The notes under the pieces: generated by a model
Database searches by the model: none
Told to the model about the DNA's origin: nothing
What the model saw: the letters and a program-made list of their open reading frames with translations, nothing else
Part shown: positions 23,542 to 35,000 of the stretch, piece after piece
Position numbering within the stretch: the stretch's first letter is position 1
Layout of the letters: each line of letters starts with the position of its first letter
Source of the DNA: Pteria penguin
Lineage: Eukaryota > Mollusca > Bivalvia > Pterioida > Pteriidae
Assembly (NCBI GenBank): GCA_035048485.1
Contig: CM068590.1
Coordinates: 2,761,093 to 2,825,092, forward strand
Direction: 5' to 3'
DNA: 64,000 nt
Made by a program: the position numbers and the translations under genes

Positions 23542-24088
23542 TCATCATTTATTTCTTATCAAATTAATTTATTTATGATACCTTTCAGAAATGTTACAGA
23601 AGTGTTTGACATGCATTTCAAGAGACTGAATGCTTTTATGGATTTCAATGGATTGAAACTATATTTAAATCGTGTGCTTTCAATAATGGCTTGGTAATTA
23701 TTTAAAAAAAAAATAAACATAGTAACATAACAATAATTATTTTACTTATTAACAGCTTGCTATTTTATCACTTGCACGTCCCAAATATCGAAGTCCTTAG
23801 TTGTCACATGACCCCTGGCTTCGGTCAGTGCTAACTACCTCGATTGTTAGATCCCGGGTCATCATTTCGCCATAATGACCAGCAGTAACTAATAGTATGT
23901 ACATTACCCTTTGATACTGAACACATTGAAAGGTCCACTTCTTGTCATATCGCACCAGCTGCTTTCCAGAAGGCGCGAAGCAGAAAACCAGTTTTCATTT
24001 GTTGAGCCTTTGCCATTGAAAATGACATTCACAACTTCTTCTCCATCTTTGTACAATGCAAGTTTCACCTAAGTAGTAGTAGTAGTAA

Positions 24089-24135
<47 letters not shown>

Positions 24136-26431
24136 CTAGTAGTAGCAGTAATGATAATAATAATTTTATGTTCGGCATTAATGATATAGGTATAAATGTT
24201 CAAATGAAATAAAACTATAAAGTTTGATCGTTTAGATTTAGATTTGATCGAACTCCTTCAATTCATTCAGCATTAACGACCAACTGAATTAAGAGACCAC
24301 ATCCCTTTTCTGCCTTTTACTCCAAATTTCATACAACGGCCACCTGTATAAAGAATCCGCTGTCTTAGGTGACGAATATTCCACCTTAGGTGGTTGTTTT
24401 AAGCAGGTCTGACCGTATTGGCAATGTTCCAATTTATTAAGGCTTTAAGCCTCGCTCACACACGACGATATCACAATGACTGGAATGAACATAAAACCAA
24501 ACCTTGTTTATCTTCGCTATCGCCCAGTTATCGATAATGGTACTTCGGAGATGTTTCTTCGGTGCTAAAGCAGTTACACTAGTATGTGGGTGCAATGGCA
24601 TACAGCCATGTTTCATTCGGCATTGACACCACTGTCCCGCAGAACTTCCGAACCATATCGGCATTACTGGATGCCCGTTTCCGCTCACTGCTCGGAAAAT
24701 CAGTTCCCACTGTGGGCCATACACTAAAACATTAAATACAGAGATTAATATTTGGTAATATAATGTATATTATATGGACCCCTGAGTATCGATCAGTGGT
24801 AAGACCTATTGCTCCTCATATTTACTCTTTTTTGTTGCCTCCCCCTTCCCCACTGAATATACCTTTTTGGTCTTGCTCTTTGTATGGCTGTAGGATCTGT
24901 TATGAGGCTGTATTACGATCCATATTGTAAATTTTATCTGGTATTTGAAAGGTACTTTGTACTTTTAAAGTCCTTTGACCTGCTATGACGCCAGGCATGG
25001 TTTACCAAACCAGAAACACTCCCCACTTTCGGATAATAAATGTTTTCTCCGTTACGTAGCATAGCTGAAAATATTTGTCTTTGTGGTTCGAAAGAAATTA
25101 TTTAGTCTGGCCTATGAGGCTATTCATACACTCGTGTGTTCTGGTCACGTGATAGTCAGGGTCGAGTAGAATAATACAGCGTAGATTATCAGCCGTTCTA
25201 GCTCGTTTCTCAAGCTGTACACACCTAAGGTTTTAGTTTTGTATGAGAGTATGGGATAAATTATCCTACCCAGTTTCAAAGCCTTTAACCACAAGGTTTT
25301 TCATCTCTGTTTTCCCCCTGGGTTTGATGATTTATGCAATGTGAACTGATATTACATATTTTCATGTCTTTCATAACATCCACGACGTCTTGTACATGGT
25401 TCATGAACGTCGTTCAAGTTTTCATATATATTTACATAAAGTAATTTTGGTCCTGTTTGAAAATTATGACACAGGATTAAATTGTTTTGCCTTTGATAAT
25501 TGTGTAATTTAACATCTTTTGATAAATTAAACTCCGGCTTTCACTACGCTTCTTGAGCTACTTCAGTAAAGACTGGGTAATATACACGCTGTTACTGCCT
25601 TAACTGAATGTAGTGAATTCATTATTTCTTGGCATTTGTAGGCAAACCATAATTCAATAAGGTTTAAAGAAAATGAAATAAAATCTTAAATATGTTATAG
25701 TCATAGAACTTATGTATTTCACTTTGCAACATGTCCAATGCATGGTAGAAATGTTCTGAAATTCAGGCAATCTACTGGAAATTCGAAAGTCATGTAACAA
25801 TACAATACAAGTCTCTTTTCTTAAACATTGAAACCAAACTTTATCTGTGTGTCTCTCACTTTGTGTATCTGTACACAAATAAGACTTAGATCTTCTTTAT
25901 TTTTACCACATCCAGTGTTTTCAAGATTTAACGGATGCTTGCCGATTTTTTTTCTTTCTTTTTCTTTTCAAATACATTTATTCTTCAAGTTTCTCCCTTC
26001 CATTATTATCATAAATGTCACAATTGCATGCTATCTATCATGTATTTTTGTATATAAATTGTCTCCCATCTTGTGTGCGCTCTTGCGATAATATTTTTCA
26101 TGTTTATAATGTTATCAATAGAGAGATGAATTAATATAAGTATTTATTTACTTGTTTTCAGATTTGTAATGTAATGTAATTCTTCGTATAATGTTGATAT
26201 ACATAAATATAGAAAATATATGCCTTTTAATTTTGTGCACCAGATGCGCATTTCGACAACTTATGTCTCTTCGGTGATGCTCGTGTCCGAATGATTGGAA
26301 TTCATATATATATAAAGATTATTGTTTGGATATAAATGTTTAAATCAAATCTTACCTTTTTTATTTTCAGTATGAACACTCACTACCCCTAGACACAATA
26401 CCACAATAATAACTCTGACCATGGGAGTCAT
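22094..26431 (-). CDS. Secreted protein of an uncharacterised family, 5 exons
   Basis: Gene assembled by eye: exon 1 26356-26431, exon 2 24503-24723, exon 3 23908-24068, exon 4 22997-23169, exon 5 22094-22143. All junctions keep frame (phases 1, 0, 2, 1) and give 681 bp, 226 residues plus stop. Introns 1-3 are GT-AG; intron 4 is GC-AG (AG/GCAAGT). Residues 1-21 form a signal peptide (hydrophobic VIIVVLCLGVVSV). The mature part has six Cys (58, 60, 66, 138, 169, 185), compatible with three disulfides. Conserved-looking blocks are YGPQWELIFRAVSG, STIIDNWA, VKLALYKDGEE, NWFSASRLLESSW, RRTFHINKEY, GCPGDIGW, PQFLYS and the end GKADVLAVFVE. From memory this resembles an unnamed family in molluscs and lancelets; I know no function. 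A second in-frame ATG (26422) is three codons in. No single ORF shows the gene; exon 2 runs on into an apparent open frame within intron 2. Confidence 0.87.
22144..22996 (-). other. GC-AG intron of the secreted-protein gene
   Basis: The donor is AG/GCAAGT at 22997/22996 and the acceptor is TTTCAG before 22143. The GC donor has the strong AAGT context typical of GC-AG introns. Using it gives codon GAT across the junction and an open C-terminus; reading on gives a stop four codons later. A 75-bp direct repeat (22272-22420) lies inside. Confidence 0.8.
22272..22420 (+). repeat. Two tandem 75-bp units inside an intron
   Basis: GTGAAACCCCATCCCTATAG and GTGAAACCACATCCCTATGG start two similar units sharing GTGATAC.TGGATTTA and ATCTCACTG. 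Non-coding, within intron 4 of the secreted-protein gene. Confidence 0.75.
23186..23300 (+). repeat. (ATC)n then (ATT)n, next to exon 4 acceptor
   Basis: The triplet tract starts about 17 bp upstream (in gene orientation) of the exon 4 acceptor at 23169. The poly-Met/poly-Ile start of the ORF 22983-23333 is this intronic tract. Confidence 0.95.
23505..23548 (+). repeat. (CAC)n(CAT)n microsatellite
   Basis: Triplet tract within intron 3 of the secreted-protein gene. Confidence 0.9.
24072..24138 (+). repeat. (AGT)n microsatellite forming the exon 3 acceptor tract
   Basis: On the minus strand it reads ACTACTACT... directly into TTAG before exon 3 (24068). The microsatellite therefore occupies the place of the polypyrimidine tract. 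Confidence 0.9.
24245..24425 (-). repeat. Dispersed repeat related to the 54.7-kb array
   Basis: The reverse complement contains GTCAGACCTGCTTAAAACAA, CAGGTGGCCGTTGTATG and GTGGTCTCTTAATTCAG. These recall the unit at 54690-55080. It lies in intron 2 of the secreted-protein gene. Confidence 0.5.
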
Positions 26432-26475
26432 TCCGATGATGTCGTGATAGATGTTATGATTGCTTTTTTGCAGTA

Positions 26476-26483
26476 TATTTATA
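26476..26483 (-). promoter_or_regulatory. TATA box of the secreted-protein gene
   Basis: TATAAATA on the minus strand, 45 bp upstream of the first ATG (26431). This places transcription initiation near 26446-26452 with a 5' UTR of only 15-20 bases. Confidence 0.7.
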
Positions 26484-27172
26484 CTTAAATGTTACCAATT
26501 GTTTTACATCTGTCGCATCTATTTATATCACATCCGGGAAATAGTATATGAGAGTAAATCTGGTGCCATATACTTCGAATAAACATGTTTTTATTTTTAG
26601 TGTTCGACGACATCAGTTGAGAAAATGCTGTATTATCATTTTTCAAATGTTTCTGTTCAGTAACGAATTCATAACTAGTTTTTAGATTTTATTGAGTTTA
26701 TTCTACTCGTAAATAGAATTTAACCATTCTGCATGACCATTACTTTGAATGATTGGCTACCTATCCGTCTGTCTGTATGCATGTCAATTACAATGTCTGT
26801 CCGTCATAATGTGTTATGTATGTATGTATGTATGTATGTATGTATGTATGTATGTAGTAATAAGGATAAAGATATGATTCAAACAGAGCAAAATCAAACA
26901 GCCAATGATAGTTAAGTGCAAGTCCTCAAACGTCAGCCAATATCTGTATTATAGAACGTTCTTTTCTGTTAAGATATATATAAAGTTATAAGTCCGAGAG
27001 CGTTCCTACTCGTCAACGAATTTTTAATTAATTAAATTTTAAAATCAGAATTCAAGTTAAGATATATGTCCATTGCTTTACTTTTATTTTAGAAAAATAA
27101 AAAATGAACTTTAATATGGTACAAAACAGAGTTATCTTTCTTTCTGCCTAACAGTTTATCCAAACAGGTAAT
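26484..27172. other. No gene; (ATGT)n at 26816-26856
   Basis: Intergenic region 5' of the secreted-protein gene, with a TATG microsatellite at 26816-26856. Nothing else is recognised. Confidence 0.5.
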
Positions 27173-27640
27173 ATGGAAGGGAATTACCGCCAAAAGTCTA
27201 TGTACCTTGCTTGTATTCTTATGATGTTTACTTCTGTATTCTTAATTACAGTTACTCATGTATGTCACTCTATTGTTTTCATATCCATGCTTATCAAATT
27301 TCACTTTCATTCTTTTTCATCCTTTATGTTATGCTTAATTCTAGGTTGCATTATTCTTTTCTTATCCGTGTCAATTTTCACTTCTTTCTTTTATATTCGT
27401 TATAATTCGTCCTATCATAAACGTGAATTCGATCGCGCAAACCATGAAGCTATTACAATGAAGACGAATGCAAGTCGTATGAATTTAATGCTGCATTATA
27501 ACGCCAGGTGGCAGCGTGATCGCTATAATTATTATTAATTGTGATACTGCCTAGAATATGGTGTTTTATTTGCTAAAATATTTATATTGTATGTTGTAAG
27601 CTGCCTTTTTACCTGAATAGATATTATTATTATACTCAGG
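27173..27640 (+). pseudogene. Shortened copy of the two-segment membrane ORF
   Basis: The 121-residue ORF (27173-27538) is an inverted near-copy of 29224-29736. The 240 bp from about 27283 to 27522 differ from it at only three or so bases, while 27205-27280 is more diverged. About 125 bp encoding the C-terminal third are deleted after RWQRDRYN, so the frame ends early at a stop near the deletion join. Homology runs on into the same 3' sequence (GTGATACTGCCTAGAATATG) and stops at a short (ATT)n tract near 27630-27640. Upstream homology stops at the ATG. The product would keep both hydrophobic segments but lack the acidic tail. Confidence 0.7.
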
Positions 27641-27836
27641 GACTTTAAAAACGCCTATCTAATATCATTATAGTTTAAGCAACAACTAGGGTAAATAATT
27701 GCATCAAACTTGATTTATTTCGAAAACTTCAATTATATTTGACAATATGATTGATACTATCACACGTTTCTTTAAAAAAGAAATGATTTGATTTTATCAG
27801 TTATGTATACCACGTCCAAAATTTCATGTGTTTTGT

Positions 27837-28725
27837 TTAGTAACGAGTATCCCCCCCCCCCCTCCCCATTTGATTTAAGGCATGCACGCAATCTGGACCG
27901 CATGCATTGACATAAAGTTCGAATTGTTCTCATAGGAATATTATTCCACTCTTCTGGAAGAGCACGTGTCAACTCATCCACATTTCTTGGTTGACGGTGA
28001 CGTTTACGTAAGCGTCTCCCTAACTCGTCCCACATGTGCTCTATAGGATTGAGGTCGGGTGAACGTGCTGGGAATTCATCACATTAATTCCCTGGATGTT
28101 TAGAAAGTTTAAGGTGACTCTAGTCGTGTGCGGATGTGCGTTGTCTTGTTGAAACGTCAACGGATTGTTGACAGTTTGATGACGTTGAATTAATGGAAGG
28201 AGCTCAGGCTGTAAAACGTCATCGATGTAGCGCCTCGCGGTAAGAGTGTTCCTCAAAATAACCAGTGATGACTTGAAATGTTGATTGATGGCTCCCCAAC
28301 CATGACGCCACCACCGCCAAATTTGTTACGCTCAATTATGCAGTTTGCGACAAAACGTTCATTGCGTCTACTATAAATGCGCTGTCTTCCGTCAGCCATG
28401 GACAAATTGAATCTTGATTCGTCGCTGAAAACTACGTCATGCCAATTACGTCGATTAGCGAGCATGTTCCAGGACCAGGTCAGACGATTTCTTCGGTAGC
28501 GAGGAGTTAGGATCAAGCCTTTCATTGGCGACGGCATAGCAATCCTTGCTCTTTCAATCGTCGGCGTACTGTCCTGGGGTGGATTCGCCTACCGTGGTGA
28601 CCTATCGCATCTCTTGACGTGCTTACGGCTGACGCAAACCTGTCACGTAGATGGCGTTGCCGTATGAAAACGTCTTGACGTCTAGTCGTTACGCGTAGCT
28701 GACCACTTCGAGGACGATCTTAAGG
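27837..28725 (-). pseudogene. Tc1-like transposase, decayed (DD34E type)
   Basis: Fragments in several frames follow the order of a Tc1 transposase. The HTH-side remnant is DRPRSGQLRVTTRRQDV (near 28725-28675), then GRRIHPRTVRRRLKEQGLL, then LILTPRYRRNRLTW. The first catalytic Asp is in FSDESRFNLSMADG and the second in QQDNAHPHT. The third acidic residue is in the frame-shifted PDLNPIE segment near 28050, followed by MWDELGRRLRKRH. The frame ends at TAA 27837-27839, just after a C10 run. At least three frame breaks are present and the N-terminal DNA-binding part is missing, so it cannot make active enzyme. It sits between the two inverted membrane-ORF copies. I could not find convincing terminal inverted repeats. 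Confidence 0.85.
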
Positions 28726-29149
28726 GAGAGGGGAGGCGGGAGAAGGGGGCGGGAGGGGAAGAAAGGAAAAAAATATATAGTCGCGGGAGGGTCTTATACT
28801 TCTTTAAAAAAAACTCCGACAACAATATTGCACCGGATACGGCAGGTGGGGTGAACATGGGGACGGGAGGTGAGAGAGGGGTACCCCTCCTGTCCACCCT
28901 CTCCTATATTGCAATCAAACACCAATGACCACTTGTAGTTAGTCATTGTCCATGTCATGATATGGTAGGGTGCATATGACAGAGTCAGTGCCTATCTATA
29001 CAGAATCCCACCCCTCCCCCAACCCCTAGGCCTCAAACAAAACGAGTGCCGAAACATCCAGGACCAGGTACCGAAACATATATAATCCCTAGTAGGCAGG
29101 TAGGCTCATCAGTATCATGATACATGTATATTATGAAGAACGTTAATAA
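28726..29149. other. No gene; purine/pyrimidine-skewed sequence
   Basis: GGGAGG-rich near 28720-28770, C-rich near 29005-29030. No gene recognised. Confidence 0.4.
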
Positions 29150-29736
29150 TAATAATAATATTTATTCAGGTAAAAAGGCAGATTACAACATATATATTTA
29201 TAAATATTTTAGCAAATAAAACATCATATTCTAGGTAGTATCACAATTAGTAACCTGCATATATAATCCTTTAGTACATCTTTTTCATGTTTATCGTTTA
29301 CCGTCATTTCACCTACCTCGTCCCCATATTCATATTGATTGTGTTCGTGAAAGTGAAAGTTGTCTCTTCCGGAGCAGCAATTGTAGCGATCACGCTGCCA
29401 CCTGGCGTTATAATGCAGCTTTAAATTCATACGACTTGCATTCGTCTTCATTGTAATCGCTTCATGGTTTGCGCGATCGAATTCACGTTTATGATAGGAC
29501 GAATTATAACGAATATAAAAGAAAGAAGTGAAAATTGACACGGATAAGAAAAGAATAATGCAACCTAGAATTAAGCATAACATAAAGGATGAAAAAGAAT
29601 GAAAGTGAAATTTGATAAGCATGGATATGAAAACAATAAAGTTACATACATGAGTAAATGTAATGAAGAATAAAGAAGTAAGCATCATAAGAATACAAGC
29701 AAGGTACATAGACTTTTGGCGGTAATTCCCTTCCAT
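29150..29736 (-). repeat. Retroposon-like unit carrying the 170-aa ORF
   Basis: In minus orientation the unit starts at the ATG (29736) and ends in (ATT)n near 29150. Both ends coincide with the ends of homology to the copy at 27173-27640. The abrupt 5' end and the (ATT)n 3' end suggest a retroposed unit; inverted segmental duplication is the alternative. Confidence 0.55.
29224..29736 (-). CDS. Two-segment membrane protein, unknown family
   Basis: An open frame of 170 residues beginning MEGNYRQKSMYLACILMM. Hydrophobic residues span about 10-40 and 48-74 (LCLILGCIILFLSVSIF), consistent with two membrane helices. A basic/polar stretch (RYNSSYHKREFDRAN) and a C-terminal acidic tail (YEYGDEVGEMTVND) follow. 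No catalytic motif or known domain is seen. A second, C-terminally deleted copy lies 1.6 kb away in opposite orientation. The ORF could be a host gene with a recent copy, or the coding part of a mobile unit. No TATA box was recognised upstream; the 3' end carries AATAAA (about 29162-29167 on the minus strand) just before (ATT)n. Expression is unproven. Confidence 0.5.
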   Translation of the reverse strand: MEGNYRQKSMYLACILMMLTSLFFITFTHVCNFIVFISMLIKFHFHSFSSFMLCLILGCIILFLSVSIFTSFFYIRYNSSYHKREFDRANHEAITMKTNASRMNLKLHYNARWQRDRYNCCSGRDNFHFHEHNQYEYGDEVGEMTVNDKHEKDVLKDYICRLLIVILPRI

Positions 29737-29739
29737 AAG

Positions 29740-30270
29740 GTAAAGTCACATAGTATTAAGTATAAAATATTTGTAAAAAGAATCATTTTGATTGGACAAT
29801 TAACGTATAAAGTCAAAATTTATGCATGTATAATCTGGATTATTAAAACTAAGAGAAATTAATAGGCCAAAAATATTTGTGTTTCTAAATCAATGGACTG
29901 ACGAAACCTAACAGAACGAAATGATGCAAGACCAGTACATAGCGAGTTATAAGATTAAAGTCAAAAGTGATATCGGAAACAAGAGTTATCAAACAATGAT
30001 GACGTCGGGTGCCCGGAACACGAGGGTGCATTTGCGGTCGGTTTTACTTCCGATACTGCCTTTTGAGTCTGTCGTTGCAATACACAAAGCTAGATTCGTT
30101 GGGGAAATTAATTCTATTTCTATATTAAAACTTTATTACACAAGCACCGGTGAGAGCAAGTGTTGGATCCAGCAATTCTAGAAAAGTACAGCCACTTGAC
30201 ACCTTAAAATATGGCCCATAAGTACTCTGATTTTTGTGAAATGCTGCTTATCGAAGATGGGTACAACCAT
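29740..30270. other. No gene recognised
   Basis: The ORF at 29921-30181 lacks recognisable motifs. Confidence 0.4.
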
Positions 30271-30273
30271 CAA

Positions 30274-30402
<129 letters not shown>

Positions 30403-30547
30403 GCCTCTTACGATGAGGCATGTTTCTTTGTCACCATACGATGAAAACCTTAACAATTGAAACTAAATGTAATTAAATATGTACGCCCGAGGAACGTCAA
30501 AACAATTCTGATAATGTTACAATACGTTCGACATTACAGCGTGCTCC

Positions 30548-30830
30548 TCTCGTAAGCCGGTGTTGCCCAATGGGTGAGGTGCTCGGCTCGTGGCATAGAG
30601 ATCCGGATTCGATTCCCGCCCTAGGCACACCGGTGTTCTGTCTTTCCGATGAGACAGTAAAAACCGAGGATCCGTGTCGCGGTAGGCGTGGCACGTTAAA
30701 GATCCCTCACTGCTTCGGTTGGGTCCTTTGCAAAGGTAGAAATTTCTATGCGATGCATCAGGCAGATACCGTCACCATGTACATGAAATAACCGTGAAGT
30801 GACGTAAAACAATAATCAATCAATCAATCT
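30548..30830 (+). mobile_element. tRNA-derived SINE (family A), near full length
   Basis: A tRNA-like head with a B-box-like GGATTCGATTCCCGCC is followed by the body: TCTTTCCGATGAGACAGTAA, ACCGAGGATCCGTGTCGCGG and GGCACGTTAAAGATCCCTCA. It ends GTGACGTAAAAC and (AATC)n. It shares the body with the inverted copies at 41612, 45748, 55440 and 60745, and its body is the source of the 58-bp array at 39180-40985. Confidence 0.85.
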
Positions 30831-31043
30831 CAATCTCGTCAAATCGTCACAAACTTCTCCGACATTTCAGATTATCACTGGATATTATCTTGGAATGTCA
30901 CATTTCACACGGTTTCCCAATTTCAGTCATTGAGATTGTCATTGTATTCGAAAAAGATCGATTGCCTGCACAACTGAACAGTGGCTCTCGGTATGAATAA
31001 ATTGATATCGTATGGATTTGAATACTAAATGAATAAAATTAAA

Positions 31044-31069
31044 CACACACACACACACACACACACCCT

Positions 31070-31124
<55 letters not shown>

Positions 31125-31197
31125 TCAAACACACACATACTCAAACACTCACACATACTCATACACACACATATACTCAAGCACACACTCACACTCT

Positions 31198-31235
<38 letters not shown>

Positions 31236-31270
31236 TTCAAACACACACCTATTCAAACACACACACGCGC
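31044..31270 (+). repeat. (AC)n and (TA)n compound microsatellite
   Basis: CA and TA dinucleotide tracts with CACACATACTCAAA-type imperfect repeats. Confidence 0.95.
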
Positions 31271-31354
31271 TATATGAAGCGACAATTGCAACCTTAACAT
31301 TAATTGACTAAAACTAAAACAAAGGAAATCAGGATCATAATAACAATGAATTTA

Positions 31355-31563
31355 ACAACATGAAAAGCAGCTTGAAGACGATAGGAAGACAAAGACTTTT
31401 AGTTTACTCTTACTTTATACATTTAAAGTTACTTAAACAAGAATATGAGATATCACGACTTCTGTCAACATTCCGCAAATTTTACGGTCGTTATAAAGAC
31501 CTTATTTGCTCATATGATGTATCGTTGTCTGACATGTTGACTTCCTTATTTCACAGTAACTAA
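31355..31563 (+). pseudogene. RT-2: C-terminal reverse-transcriptase scrap
   Basis: The open stretch LLSTFRKFYGRYKDLICSYD aligns with the RT-1 C-terminal segment LRKTFGKFFRSYSELLSKFG. It is therefore the C-terminal tail of a related Penelope-like RT. The catalytic core is absent. The RT-2 3' module follows at 31697-31800, as expected for one element. Confidence 0.6.
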
Positions 31564-31810
31564 ACCATCTGTATTACCTATACTATACAGCAGTATTCTT
31601 ACTGCTTATGACATATACCTATTTTGACTACGGCTGTGCCGTTTCCTAATTCTGTGACAGCGAATAATACTATTTCGCTTATACTTATGGCATCACGACG
31701 GGTGTGACCGGTCGGCAGGGGATGCTTACTCCTCCATGGCGCCTGATCCCACCTCTGTTTTAACAGAGGTTCGTGATTGTTTATATTATATTTACATATG
31801 TATTGTCGTG
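31355..31810 (+). mobile_element. RT-2 element 3' fragment
   Basis: It holds the RT tail plus a 3' region with GGGGATGCTTACTCCTCC and GCGCCTGATCCCACCTCTG. This links the dispersed module (5495, 15925 and the array at 57165) to a retroelement 3' end. The right limit is uncertain. Confidence 0.6.
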
Positions 31811-32015
31811 TTTCTTCGACTTCGAGTTGTGGATTTCGGAACAATATCTTGGATTTGCACCTTGTTTAAAATCTATCAGTATAAAACGAGATATCGGATG
31901 ACAGAGAAAAATATGACTATCACTGAACCAGATGCATTCATGAAGTACTCACTTTTAAATTATTATCAAATTATGCAAAGAACAAACTATAATGCTGGAT
32001 TGAGAAAGATTTTGA

Positions 32016-35000
32016 TATGTGATACCTGATTTTACTTGTAAATTTGTAAATAGATCATTATCCAAAAGTAAACAAGGAGGTGGTATAGCTTTATGTATTA
32101 GAAATGACCTAGAAAAATATGTACAGATTTCAAACATATATTTTGATACAATTGTTTGGCTGAAAGTGGATAAGGTAGCTTTGGTCCTTGACAGTGATCT
32201 GTATATTTGTTTTACATATATTCCGCCCGATAAGTCTTCATTTTTCAAGCTTTATAACATTGATATTTTTTATGAACTTGAAAATCAAATTGCAGATTTT
32301 TCTGACAATGGTACAGTTATAATTATGGGAGATCTGAATAGTAGATGTTCCTTCATTCATGACTATATTGATTGCGATAATATGCATGAACGCATCAATG
32401 ATTTTTTATCGCCCCTTGGCAATTACACTTTTGACGAAGTTATGAAAGAACGTGTGTGTCCAGATAAAGCTGTTAATACCTACGGCCTTAAGTTAATTCA
32501 ATTATGTATTCAAAGTGGCCTTCGTATCTTAAACGGTAGGCACCCTGATAATATGGCCAACAATTTTACATACTGTGGTGCAAATAGTTGTAGTGTTATT
32601 GACTATGTTTTGAGCACTCCTGATATTTTTCCATATTTTCATAAGTTCATTGTCAGTAATTTCAATACATATTCGGACCATGCGCCATTACATACTGAAT
32701 TTAAAACTGTAAAAAATATTGCCACAAAGAAAGGCACCGACTGTGATTCTAATGTTGGTGATGAAAGTTATGTCCGATATCGCTGGAATAATGATATGGC
32801 AAATGAAAGTTTATTATTTTTAAAAAGTAACATACAAGAGTTACATCAATGTGTTAATGATAACGATCTTACTACTAGCGAGGGAATAGATAATTGTGTG
32901 ACATATTTTGTGAACAAGTTGTCTACCTTGATGTCTGATTTCCATAAAGTACCTATGCCAGTCACAGTCAGCTCATGTAAACGTGATAGTTCACGTATTA
33001 ATGTATTTCATGATCAACCATGGTTTGATTTGGAATGTAAACGCTTACATAAATCTTATAGAAATGCATTGAATAATTTTAACAAGCATCAATTCATAGA
33101 AAATCATGCTTTTCTACAACATTGTAAAAGACAATATAAAACTTATGAGAGGAAGGTGAAACGCTAATACCTGAACCAGCAAGGTGATGCTTTAGAAAAC
33201 ATTAGGAAATCAAATCCAAAATTGTTTTATTCTAAATTTGTCAAAAAGAAGTCGAATCGAGTTAATGTTGACCTCAGTGAATTGCATTATCATATTAAGT
33301 CACTTGCAAATAATGTAAATTTTAATGATACCGATACTAGTGTAAATGTAACTAATGATGTTGTTTTTACTGAACTTGAAGAAGAAATTAGTGTGAAAGA
33401 GATTGAAGATGTTATTAAAAAGTTGCGTGCTGGTAAAAGCCATGGGTTCGATTCTGTTATTAATGGGTATTTTATACATTTCAAAAACGTGTTAATACCA
33501 TTTATGCATAAAATGTTCAACGCTATGTATGATACAGGGTGTTTCCCAAATACTTTATGCAAAGCTCTGATTGTACCAATCCATAAAAAAGTTAGTACTA
33601 CAGATCCGGGTAATTATAGAGGCATCAGCTTAATCAGCTGCTTGACAAAACTTTTTACATCTGTGTTAAATAAGTGTCTTATGTCATGGGCAGAAGACAA
33701 TGATGTTTTAACAGACGCCCAATTCGGGTTCAGGCCAGGTCATAGTACTACTGATGCAACTTTTGCTTTACAAACTATTATTAACAAATATCTTTCTAGT
33801 AAAAAGCGCTTATATTGTTGTTTCGTTGATTTCCAGCGTGCCTTAGATACTGTTGATCGAGTCAAGATGTGGAATAAAATTGCACATCTAGGTCTTAGAG
33901 GTAAACCTTTAAGAACATTACGCTCACTGTACAGTAATATAAAATCTGCAGTTTTACTTAATGGTAAACTTTCTGACTTTTTTGTGAATAATTTAGGTGT
34001 ATCACAAGGGGAGACAATATCGCCTCTCCTATTCTCATTATATGTGAATGATTGTGAAACTGAATTTTATTAGATGGAAATGTTCCCATCGAGTTACAAG
34101 AGTTATCGCTCTTTCTGTTAATGTACGCTGATGACATGGTTATTTCGTCCGAAATAGCAATAGGTTTACAATCTATGTTAAATTCACTTGAATGTACTCA
34201 AAGAAATGGTCACTATCAGTCAATGTAGAAAAAAAACTAAAATTATTGTTTTTAGAAATGGTGGTACTCTTATAAACGACAATCTATGGTTTTATAATGG
34301 AGAAAATATTGAAGTTGTTGACAAGTTTTGTTATCTTGGACTTTTACTAAATTATAACGGGAAATTCAATATTACACAAAAACAACTTGCTTTACAATGT
34401 AAAAAGGCTTTATTTGCACTGAAAAGGAAATGTATTAATATGAATTTGAAATTTTGTAACGCTATTATCATTGTTTGATACTTACGTCGGCAGTATTGCA
34501 CTTTACGCTTGTGAAGTTTGGGGCTTTCACTCAGCCCAAGAAGTTGAAAAAGTTCACATCGACTTTTGTAAAAATATACTTGGAGTTAAAAGATCAACTC
34601 CAAATGCAGTTGTTTACAGCGAACTTGGTAGATTCCCTTTAGAATTATACGCAAATTAAGAATTTTGAAATATTGGATTAAAATTATTTCCAGTGATAAT
34701 TGTACTTTGAAAGGCTGCTATGATTTTATGTTTAATGAACAACTGCAAAAACCTAATTCTAAAAATTGGGCAGCAAGTGTTTGTAATTTATTATCTACGT
34801 TTGGTTTATTACATTTATGGGAAAACCAACATTGTGATAAAACAGAATTGATTTTAGCAGTTGCCAAGCAACGCATATTTGATATTTGTAAACAAAATAT
34901 TTTTGCTGATATCAACGGTTCTTCGAAGTGTTTTATTTACAAACACATTGTGGATAATTTTACAATCCAATCATATCTATTAAAGCCTTTCCCGATTCAT

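Noticed and set aside
24437..24724. 95-residue ORF as a separate gene
   Set aside because: It opens with GTG directly after an acceptor AG, and its last 22 codons lie in an intron. It is exon 2 of the secreted-protein gene.
29894..29920. Hammerhead-ribozyme-like CTGACGAAAC text, given that Penelope-like elements can carry such ribozymes
   Set aside because: The required CUGANGA ... GAAA arrangement with pairing stems could not be drawn, here or in the RT-1 3' regions.
32019..32060. The ATG-less frame start at 32019 as a true start of LINE ORF2
   Set aside because: The first codon is not a proper start, and the endonuclease N-terminus is missing. It is a truncation point.
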